A DNA stretch of 64,000 nucleotides from Aurelia coerulea (taxonomy: Eukaryota; Cnidaria; Scyphozoa; Semaeostomeae; Ulmaridae): contig CM076947.1 of the NCBI GenBank assembly GCA_039566865.1, positions 22,011,501 through 22,075,500 of the forward strand, in the 5' to 3' direction. A program made the translations under genes and the position numbers. Shown piece by piece: positions 11,801 through 23,800 of this stretch. The notes beneath the pieces were generated by a model, which was not told the origin of the DNA, made no database searches, and saw nothing but the letters and a program-made list of their open reading frames with translations. How positions within the stretch are numbered: position 1 is the first letter of the stretch; each line of letters starts with the position of its first letter.

Positions 11801-14800
11801 AGGATGTTTTTCAGGCATTTTGTAAACGAGGGATATTTTCAACATCAATAAGAACGCGAGAAAAATCATAAAAACACTTCGGTTTTTTGGCTATCAGGCT
11901 GAGTTAATTCCATTCAAGTCCATCCAGTTTTCTAGTTGAATTTGCAAGCGCCTTAACTTTTTGGGGGACACCCAGCATAAGATAATCTAATCAATAATCT
12001 CTTTAATAGTCTTCATGTAAACAACAGATATCTTCAAGAGCAAAATAATTGTATTCAAATTACCGTTGCAAGCTTCATCACCCAATCATCTGAAATACCT
12101 AGTGACAACAAACCAATTTCCTAGAAGTAAAGTAAGACATTCACCAGCTAAGAAGATGGAGATAAGAACTTAAAAGGTTTGTGCAAAGTTAAAAGCTTGC
12201 ATTTGCTGGGAGCAGAAACGTGGAATTTTGTCGGTAAAAGTGAGCCTATATTAGTTGCCAAAAGAGAAAATGTTTTAGAAATACTGAACTGCCTTTATCA
12301 GAGCTGAGATTTTTTGTCATGAAACGAGAGGCACTGAATGTCAATAAAATGAAACTTTTCAAAGTGTTTGTATTTTGTTGTCGTTTTACCAGCTATCCAA
12401 TTTGAGATCTTGCTAATTCTAGATCCAAATTACCCCACTCTACCTTCATACAAAATGCAAAGAATACATCTACTTGACCCGTATGTAATAAAGTAAAACC
12501 AATCAAGGGGCTATAGAACCTGTCCTCTTTGCGTGGCGCTGCGTGTCAAATCATCGAATGTGTTTAGGCTGTACACAACATAGCTAATGGTGATTTTGCA
12601 CAGAGAATAGTAATCAAAAGTATCTGCGACAATTTTGGTGATCGAAGCTTTTTCGTGGAGGATTAGTTTTATTTTCCAACGTGAAATATTTGAAAGTTTT
12701 AATGGATATCAAAAGTTCCATTATATTTCATAGACAAAGACAAGAAAACACTGCAATGAAACGTACGTAGCAGCTGCGATGAAACTGGCCGCCATTAAAA
12801 ACCCAAGGCATTAGTCACGTGCGCGGGTTGTCACGTACTTTTCAATTGTTTATAAAAATCTTGTACAGCCCCTTTAAACAGAGGCATTCTAAAGAATGCA
12901 AATAAAAAAGCATTGATTTAACAACCTAATTTAGGAACCTAAAACCTGATTGCGTGAGTGCTGTCATTTGCATAGAACCAAAACAGCTTGGTTTGAGAAA
13001 GATAGGTTCATATTCGCGGGTTTTGTCACTCACCTGTGAAAATCTGGCAAACTCAGGATTGGCAAATAATGGCACATGACCAATCAGTTCGTGGCACACA
13101 TCCCTATTTTGGAAGGAAAACAGGCATGAAGCATATGTTAGCCCAAATTTAGCCCGACATACAAAGTGAAACCAACTTTAGTATTTATCAGTAAAAATTG
13201 TTTATGTGTATTTTTTCGTAGCTGTATATTTAACTTTAGTTTAGTTAAGCATAGGTTCCAAATCTTTGAAAAGGTGGGTGTAAAAGTATATGCCCTATTT
13301 CTTTAAACTGAACGGCTCCAAAGAAACTTTATCTACTTTGCTATAATTCTGCCGTTGGACTTTTGAAAAAATTTCAATATTTTCAGAAGTGTTTTTCTTC
13401 TTTTCTAAGAATTCAAGAAAAAATTTTTAAAAATCTTAAAACCATCGTTACGTCTAACTTTGTTGATGAAACATGAAATACTTTTAGAGAAAACCATAGT
13501 TTTTGAATGTCTACAATGTGGTAGCAAGCAAAAGTCTGTCACTCTTCTGGTTTACGATTTAGAAATTTGATGACGTCACATCCTCAAATGAGTTGAAATA
13601 TAAAATACGCAGTAATTTCGAAAGAATGGAAGATTTCTGAAAAGTCCAACGGTAGAATTATAGATAAGTAGCCAAAGTTCCTTTCAAGCCTTTCAATTAA
13701 ACGAAACAGATCATACAATTTTACACCCACCTTTTTACACCGATTTAAAGATTTGGAACCTATGCTGTTTAGTTACACGTCCTTTATGTTAATGACTGCG
13801 GAGTTGTCATAGTCTCCTGCACTCCGTGGTATCGCCCTTGTAGTGAAGTAACGTAGTGAGTACGTAGTGTCTTAAGTAGTTAGTTCTGAAAAATTTTATA
13901 TTGAATATAAAAAAACCTGTCAAAGTTGATCAAAAAGATTCGTTAAAACATAATACAACTTCAAATAGTCATTGAAAGAGCTACTTACGGCTCAGGTGTG
14001 TACATAGGCATTGATGAATGTCTTATGTATTGTGTGGAATGAAACACACGAAAAGCCAGACCTGCCAAGAAATCCCTCGATGACAACAGACCTGCAACTG
14101 GTCGTAATTGGAAGCCAGTCTTTCCTGAAAAATATATCATTTGAGGTGTGACATCATTGAGTATTCGACAGCAGTGTCTGAATCACAGTTTTAGATATTT
14201 TTACAGTTTCACCTAAGAAATAAGAATAAGGTACGGCCGTAGTCTACAGTAAAAACCCGCATATAAGAACCACCCACTTATAAGAACCCAAGGCCTAAAA
14301 TGTTCTTATTTCACCCCATTGGAGAAGAACCTATTCATCCTGAAATTCAAGGAAGGTTCTTATCTAAAATGAAAGTTGAATCGTTCTTGCATGTCGTCAT
14401 TTTTATACAATCCTTAGCATTTCTCAACTTGGTTGGTAATATGTTATAAGATTTTTCTGTAAAGAAATTTAGTCAAATACTTAAGTAAATACAAAGCCTA
14501 TATAAAAAATTCCTTATATGAATGGATTTGATACAGATAAGGCAAGGTAGATAAGGTTGTTCTTTATAAAATTGTGTCATGATAGTGTGTATGTGAAAAC
14601 CTTGTTTTCTTATATTTGGCCTAAATTGCTGAAGATCTGTAATTAATTCTTTTGATAAGAACCTATTTAAGAACCTTGCATCCTGTTTTCAAGAATAGTA
14701 TCATATGCATAAGAATCTAAACAGGGTGATTTCAAAATGAAAGGTTCTTATATGCGGGTTTTTACTGTACTGGGTGTCTCAGAAAAAATTACACGGATTT

Positions 14801-17800
14801 GGTTGGGTCCAGCGATTTCAATCGATGGCTAATCAGTTTCAAAATATCCCTTGACAACAAGGACAGATTTGGTAAGACAATACCGGGTGCGCCAAAATAA
14901 ACTATGCACGTTTGACAGGCCACAATAAATGGTACACTGGACCGATTTTGAAGATTCATGACTTAATCTTTAGCAAAAAAGCCTGAATTAGATTCTAGGA
15001 TTTTTTGCAAATTTTTCTGTTTTCAGTTTTCAGAGCTAATAGCGAGTTTCTTAAAATGTTCATTCTCGAAAACACTGCAAACGATCAAAAGACGTCGATC
15101 AAATTTTATAAAGAATCAACATGAATCGTGGTGATTCGGGATCTAGAAATCGATTAATTAATCGATACAATTAATCGATATAATTAATCTATTTCTAAAT
15201 CCCAAATCACCACGAAAAATTGTTCTCTTTGTCCATTCATGTCGATTCTTTAGAAAATTTGATCGATGTATTTTGATCGCTTTCAGTGTTTTCGGGAACG
15301 TAAATTTTAAGAAACTCGCATCTAGCTCTTAAAACTGAAAACAGAAAAAATTGCAAAAAATCCTAGGATCTAATTCAGGCTTTTTGCTAAAGATTAAGTC
15401 ATGAATCTTCAAAATCGGTCCAGTGTACGATTTATTGTGGCCTGCCAAACGTGCATAGTTTATTTTGGCGCACCCGGTAGCACAAGTTGCTTTTGATTGA
15501 CACCGCAATTCAAAGCGATTAGCTATCGCAGTCAAAGGAAATTCTCTCAACCAGTAATTCAAAACAAGCAAAGCCGCAGCTATCGCGCTCGTTGTGCATT
15601 CCAGAAATTGTTTTTAAGAGCAAACATGAGCATAGATCGAAAGAGGAAGGATATATCTACACATCTGCCACGGGCATCTAATTTATTTGATTCACAAGCC
15701 GATTGGGCCGCGATTCAATGCTCTTATTTTTTTGGATGTAATTAAAACACGTGATGCTGAGCTTCTGAACCAAAGAAATAAAATGCCTGAGGTAGATGTG
15801 TACATATATCCTTCTTCTCTCGATATATGTTCATGTTTGCTCTTAAAAACAATTTCTGGAATATAAGACGAGCGCGCTAGCTACCTGGGTTTCAGGGAAA
15901 CTTTGCGGCTTTGTTTGTTTTGAATTTATGGTTGAAAGAATTTCCTTTGTCTGCAGCCACAAATCGTTTTGACTTCAGGTGTCAACAAAAGCATTTCATT
16001 CCATTGTGTTACAAAATCTGTCCTTGTTTCCCTAGATACTTAACTTGAACACAGATTTGTTGATATTGGTGCCTCGAGAGCTAAAATATTAATGTTGGAG
16101 CCATAATCTTCGCAAACAGTCTGAAGCAAGCACACGAAAAATCGTCAACATGTTGAGCAACAAAATCTAATATCAGAAAAGTTGGGCTCTTCTTACCCTT
16201 CAAGAATCTGGAAACTTTGCGAAGCTGTGGAATCGTGTCTTCTCTGTAAAAAGAAATATATTGGTTTGAAGGACGCAAAAGAATACTCTGCAGCATATGA
16301 TACGAAAATCCAGGCAATCTTGTTCTTCTACAGGGTGTCTCGTGAAACCATAGATAATAAACAAGGACAGATAATGTTACAATAGGATTCGCTACTTTTA
16401 TTGACACCTAGATACAAAGCGATTTGTGATTGTAGACGGAGGGAATTCCATGTCCGGTTGGTCAAGTCATAAACAAAAACAAGGCAAGCCGCAAAAGTTT
16501 CCTTGAAACCTAGGTAGCAAACTTGTCGTTGTGCACTCCATAAATTATTTTCAACAACAAAAATGAGCACATATCTAAAGAAGAAGGATATATCTAAACA
16601 TCTGCCTCGGGTATTTTATTTTTTTAGTGCGGAAGCTGAACAGTATGTGTTTTAATTACACCTAAAAGGTACGAGAATTGATTCGCATCCAAACTGACTT
16701 CTGGATATATACATTCTGAATATTTACAAAACAGCCAAAGTTTAAGGTTATAGTTGAATATTGGAATATGAAAAGTCCATACTTGTAGTCACATTCTTTG
16801 ATCAGCTCTGGAAATACGTCATTGAGCTCTTTGCAGGCGTGGGAAGGGTAAAGCTTGGTCAAATTTTTAAATATTGTTCCCCTGCACGAAGAACATCATT
16901 GCATTAATGGAGTCAGATAATATCATCAATATGCATACCAGTGATAGAATCGAGTTAAAATAGACGATTACGCTAAAGATGGCGGCGAGGAACTTCTTAC
17001 CAACATACCTACATTGTGTTAATAAATTTGTAGGCAAGAACACCGCAACATGACGAAGGAACAACAGTAAATGTGTGGGAATTCTGCCATGCAGAACTTC
17101 TTCAGGGCTGTAATGTGACAGTTATATTCAGGATTTAAACATGTTTTCTTTAATCAAATCACTATAAAAGCATTTATATGAACATTTCTGATTCTTCCAC
17201 AAATTTCTGTCGGGGAATATATCTCACAAACTCAACAATTTGAACTGACAGTAAATAATAGGCCTGAAGTTTGAATCTGAAGAAAAGAAATTCCTGAAAG
17301 CCATGAATATAATAAGAACCATTTTAAGAACCTGAAAAGCCTCATTTCCCACTAAATACCCAAAACATAAGAACCTACTAGTTAGGCTGACTTGCAAAAT
17401 TGTAGGTTCTTATACGCGGGTTTTTACTGTATTATGATAAAATCAGCAAAAAAATCAATAATGCTACCGATCTTTAAATTTAGTTTTTGTGTATTTGCGT
17501 CAAAGACCAAATACACAACATGGCGTCAAGGAACTTTTTACCAAGATGCACTGCGTTCTAATTAAGAATCTTTAAAGATCATACAGGGATTCAATTATAG
17601 AACACAATACATGTTGGTAAAAAGTCCTTGCAGACATCTTTATAGTAATCATCTATTGAAATAACTAGCTGTTAACATTGTTAAGGAAGTGTTGCTCAGC
17701 AGCATTGTAGCTCCATTGTTTTTGAGATTATTGGGGGGGGGGCTCTAGCCCTCCTAAGAAACAAATTATCTTCCACAACATTTTGAATAACTGAGTTTAA

Positions 17801-20800
17801 ATTCACGAAAGCCATCGTTGTGATAACTACGTTTTTGCTGTGAAAATGTCCCATGGGAAATGTAAAGAGTTTTATCATAAGTAATAATGGTACTGAATGC
17901 GAGACAGCTACTATTACATGCAAAGCATTGTCAGGTCTTGCACCCCGCTATTTTTCAAACCTTTTCAAGAAAAACTCTGCGCGTGATATCAGTATGAATT
18001 TGCGGAATGCCATTGCCGATGTCCTTGTTCCAAGGATGAAAACTTGCAATGGGCAGAAAGCGATATCTTTCCGGGGTGCAAAGACTTGGAATGAATTGCC
18101 TTTGGATGTCAAACAAGCGTCCTCTCTTAGCATTTTTAAAAGTAGGCTGAAGAGTAATTTGCTTCTCCCAGGCTAACTCCACTATTTTTCATTTATTTTT
18201 TTTTGGATTGTAAATATAGGTAATTTTTTAGTAATTTCTAGTAATATTGTAAAGTTTGGCACGGCCCCCTGTAAAGCAATCCTCTCGATTGGCGGGGCTA
18301 CCGTGTAAAAATAATGAAATAATGAAAAAAGAAGAGCAATGTTCACGGAAGCTTCTCTTGAGTTAGCGTTTGTATTTGAGAGCTTATTCTGGATGTTGAG
18401 CGCTAACTCTTTGATACATTCCACTGTCTGGTAAATCCTACCAGTGCTTTATTTTAACTGGCTAGGAAGTAGCACATCAATATCTGCTCATCTTCCAAAT
18501 AAAGAGAAAAACACTATAGTAGAGAAGTTAAAAAATTATGCTGCGTTACCATGTCTTAATCTCCTCTTCTGTGTATGTCACATTTGGTATTTCGTTCTGA
18601 CTGAAATAAAGTTTGAGAAAGGTTATATTTTCATCAGTATTCTGAACGAGGTGTGAAATTGAAAGATAAAACTGACCAGGGTACCGACAATTCATGCTTG
18701 CTCTAGAAATGGCAAATTCCAAATGACTTTCATCCAAGGTTTGTCCTTCGTCGTCAAATGATCAGTTGTCTGTGTTGTTTTTCAATGAGGATGCTACTCT
18801 ACTTTCGAATAATTAGATGAATGAAATACTAGGAAATAACTGTCACAAAATCTGCGGAAACAGAGTTTCTGAATTGAAAAAAAACTTACTGGCGGTGATT
18901 AATGGCAATATCGGCAAATTCTTTTCTCCTTGCTCTGTAGACAGGATCTGTGAATCCCTAGAGGTAACAAAACAATCTCAGGTAATGTAAATGCCAAACG
19001 TTTCGAGATCTTCAATCTTGCAAGATGTGGTACTAAGCATTTAGCAATGCATCATTTAATATAAAATCAACCATGAAATCTTTCTACCGGGTGTCCCAAA
19101 AAAGTACTCCCGTTTGAAGAATCACCAAAATTTGATTACACGACCGATCTTCAATTTTCTTTTTTTGTTAAGTAGATCAAGGACCCAATTATTTTCCCAG
19201 ATATAGCTGATTTTGTAATTGCTTTCAAAATTGGCAAATTTGGCTCTTCTTGGGGCTACCTGATTTTAAATCATGCTGCAAAAAAGCACTGATGAATGCC
19301 GGATCAATTTCTTTGTGCATGTAAAGTTTCTATGACAGAAAGAAATGTGCATTATCATTGGAGATTTCAATGATGATAAAAAATCTGAAAATTTTGACTC
19401 TGCGGTAAGATTTAGTATTTTGCTTTAAAAGTATAGCTCAAAATAAGGGTTTTCAATGTGTAATTTTTCTACCTTGCTGTATCAAAAGCAAACATTTTAC
19501 CATCTATGAATATTTTGGATCTTTGACAAAGCAACTCAAAAAGAAAATTTTATCAAAGGTTTGATAATAAATTATTGGTGAATTTTTAAACAGGAGTACT
19601 TTTTGGACATCCGGTAGCAATGCAGTCCCTGTGGACTTAATCACAGTTTTGCAGTTACAAAATTAGACAAGTTTACAAAATTTATTAATACGGGACAAAG
19701 TCTGACATTCATATGAAATTTACATGGCAGTTAGACGCTAGTTTAACTGGAGTTAATACCTCCCCGGAGGAGCGTGGTCGTTATTTTCTAGCAGTATACT
19801 CTGCGACCTTTTTGGTTAGCCTGGGATCACGTGGTGCCCGTGGGCGTATTATTCATGCTGGTTAGGCAGCATTTCCTCATACCGTTATTGTGATCCGACG
19901 TAGCAAGTTGGAAATTTCGCTGTCGCTGTTCGAAGTTTGTTTATTTTCCTGAAGGCTATTTTGGTGCAATTGCTAGGATCAAGGTTATGTGCTGTTCATG
20001 TCTATTTTGTTTTTCTGGAAATTGTTGGAAGTTTGTCGGCTTTTTTCCTTCCCTTATACTGATTTGGCTTTGGATAAATAACTTTGTTGCAGTGGCCCGT
20101 GGTCTTATCTGCATGCACGAGACTGCATGCACGAGACGCAGTTGTCAGTGCAAATAAGATAAGTTGTAACGCTTCTGCTTTACTCAACGTTTCATCATCA
20201 CTTGGTGTAGGTGTGCTTTCCGGGTCTTGCTTCTCTTGCTCCATCATAACCATAGAAAATGATCATTCATATGAAATTTACAAGGTTCTATTTACCAAAA
20301 TAATTGCATACTTACTGGATGATCCGCATTAAGCTCTGCCCCATAGCTGAGCACTCTATCTGCAAACTTGTCCAAATCATCGATGTGTCTTGGAAACCAT
20401 GGAACTGTTGAAGATAGATTCTTAAAACATAGGCAGCATTTATCAAATTTGAGGCTATGACGTCATCAAATTTCTAAATCCAAAACCAGAAAAGCTACAG
20501 ATTTCTGCTTGCCACCATATTGTAGACCTTCATAAACTATGCTTTCCTTGAAGGTCATCTCATTTTCCCTTTATTGGTTTAGGATTTACGATGACTTAAA
20601 GTTTTTTAAAATTTTTCTTCAATTTTTTCAAAAATAATTAAATTGCCGCCATTTTGAAAAAAGTTAAGATATCAAAAAATTTCCACGGCAGATTTACGGT
20701 AAAGTGCCATAAGTTCCTTTCAAGCCATTCAATTCAAAGAAATATATCATAAAGAATTTTACACCCACCTTTTTAGAGATTTGAAAGATTTGAGCCCTAT

Positions 20801-23800
20801 GCTGATTCTTAAGACTGATTTTCACTTAGCAGAACTTTCCGAGCAGACTGGAAATCTTTTAATTACGAGAGTACATAAAGCTTTGAATTTGAATAGAATA
20901 TGACGTGTGACAAGCCTTTTAATGAGGCTCTGATAGAGGGATGGTTGCTCCCTTGCTCCCCTCTTAAAAAGCAGCATGCTCCCTTGCTCCCTTGAAAATT
21001 AGCTTTGTGCTCCCATTAATGTCTAAGATGTTTCTGTTCTTTTCTTTATTCAAATTTGAGCATTTAAAGTCTCATGGTCCCTTTGCAGTCAATATGGCTA
21101 CCACGTATACATGTTTATTTGATGATTGCTCGTACATTTCTGCACCAGCCTCGTGAAAAGACAGTACCTCCTTGATGTTTTGAAAAGACCTGTAAGGGCA
21201 TGTTAGTGAATGAGGCAATGGGGCAATGTAGCAAAATAGGCGATACGCATAGAAAATTTGTTTAAGGCCACGTTCATTCCATTGGCATAGAACGGCACTT
21301 TTGTCGTAAGATTCCATGTTTGTGTACTTCAAAAAGGTTCCAAAGCATGGTCATTTTCTCATTGCAGTTTAAACTGTACAATGGTTAGAGGAAGCAAGGG
21401 ACTTTAATGAAAAGCATAAAATGTTTGAAGTGCACTCTCCAGAAATACATGTGCTCCCAAGCTCCCGAATTTTCTTGTCATGCTCCCTTGCTCCCGGCCC
21501 TTTTTAGCCCATGCTCCTTTGCTCCCAAAACCCCTATCAGAGCCTCTTCAGTGTGTAAAATAATGTCCACTCGGAAATTCTACTGAGTGGAAATCAGCTT
21601 CATATGCATGGTATCCTAAAATGATGGCTTTGGGGTTTCAAGAGTTGCGCAATTAGCCAGTTTTAGTCCTCAGATTTGGGACTTTACACCTAAAATGATC
21701 AGTTTTACGGGCTTCGCCTCTCAAGATCTTACATGGATTACAGGTTTGGGCCATTTATCGTGCACAGGGTTTCAATATTGTTATCATTCAAAATTCATGA
21801 TTTTCGAGTTGCTTGCAGCAACAGCGTCTGTTCACTTAATCATCCAGCTCTCGGATGTTTAATAAGAAATCAAAAGAGTCAATAAAAATCAAAATGTAGG
21901 AAAAAATGGATGCCTACTGGAAAAGGTGAAATTTTCATCAAAACAGTGTTGTTTCAGGTTTTGACCTTTCTGTTTCCAGGTTTCAAGGTTTTAGCTAATT
22001 TTGGTGTGATTTTTCTGCGCCTACCTCAGAGTACCTGGTACCCCAAGCCCCCTTGTGTATCGGCACTTGCCAAAATATAAACAGCCGTAAATTATGGAGA
22101 GACACAGTCGACCACCAATCATTTTGTAACAAAAAGGATAACTTAGATCCAGAAATCCGTTTCAATAAAATTGTGGTCTAGCAGTAGTGCTAGAGATATC
22201 TATCGCAACATAGTTATAAACAGTTATCTAGGTTATCTGTTGCAATAGCAATAGTCATGATTGCAACGACGAATGGATATTGCAACAAAATTTGCTTAGG
22301 TTTAAACCTAAAGACTAATGACTGCGATATCAGGCGATTTAAGTCAGGGGCCTGGGCAATATAAATATAGCCTATTGTATTCCATTGTCTTTGATGATCT
22401 CGAGAGATTAGCAAATCAATCGGACAAATGAAAGGACTCAGCCATCTTTTGTTTTATTTTTAAACTAGACGAAATATATCCATCATTTGTCTTTAACTCA
22501 ATGACAATTTTTATTGTGTGAAAGTATAACAATGATATGGTCATTCACCTATAGTGCAGTAACTTTCTTTGGACTATTTGGTACCGTTTTCATCATAATG
22601 AAGCTTAAGACTAAAACGAAACTTGAGGGACAATGCAAAGTTTATTTTATAACATGGCCGGTGCAAAACGTAACGGGGCAACTACTTTTTTTTGAGCTTG
22701 TACAGAACTGGGTCAACACTTTTTACAAAACTATATGAACGGGGCAGTAACTTTTTATAAGCTCAAGATGAAGTTTGAAATATAAAATGGCTCATTTTGA
22801 GGACAAAATTGTGAATCATGCGAGTTGTTTGCAAGAATGATTCATCAGTAGTTTCTCTTCATCTTCAAAGTCGATTTTTTCGTTGACTCGTAAGGGCATG
22901 AATTGATTTTGTTATGATCTTTGGCTAATTCATCGGTGGTATTTACAACATCTGTTGTTCATGAATATTGGAGAAACATTTTTTTAAGGAAAGGGTGACG
23001 GGGCAGTTGGTTTTTTTTTTGCAATGACTTCATACAGGGCGCGCAGATTTTTTGCAAGAATGTTTGTTCTCCACCGGCCATGTAATATAATAAATTTTGC
23101 ACTGTCCCTGAGTAGTTTTGGACAAGGGTGGACAAGTACCGGGCGAGTAAAAAAACGTACAGCATTTGAGAAAATACTGCCCCCTGAATTTCATAGCAAT
23201 CATATTGAAAATCGTCTTATTTCGAAGCTGATATGTTTGATAAGATTCCGTTATTTACCCAGCTTTGATCGGTCATTCCTTCTCGTGGATATGCGAGATT
23301 TTCTGCATAAAGACCCTTTCAAAAACCTGCAAAAACGAGTGAAAGCGGCGAGCAACGTTTCACCGGTTTTCCACCCTGTCAGCAATGACACTTATTTCTT
23401 TTTCATATCACAGATAAAAACAACTAACTACAACGAAATATGAATATTCTGGGGCTGCTCATCACTGGAAAGGACATGATATGATGCAATGACACTTACA
23501 TGTATCAGCATATAATTTACCTCTTGGGAAGAAGGAATCCCCTTGAATAAGTTAAGTTCCCATACTAAGGGCAAAACTTTTCATCCTCCTAAGAGGGTAG
23601 AGCATACAAAAGTTTCTTCAAGTCGTTGCTGTAAGGATGTTTCTGAGGGTTCTGAGGGTTCCTCGAAGCGACTGTCTCGAGAAAATACCTAATAAAATTG
23701 ACTGACTGAAGACAGAAAAATATCTAAAAATAATTTAACATATTGGCTATTCAATCAGACATTGCAGAACATGGTTGTTTGATATTTACGGAGCAGTAGC

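Noticed and set aside
20002..20253. 83-codon minus-strand frame in Pah intron 4 as an extra exon
   Set aside because: The flanking exons already join in phase with full family alignment across this point, so an insertion here would break the catalytic domain. No good acceptor was seen.
23024..23443. 139-codon plus-strand frame as a gene
   Set aside because: Its first third is the right end of a MITE, it lies within a Pah intron on the opposite strand, and the composition shows no domain.
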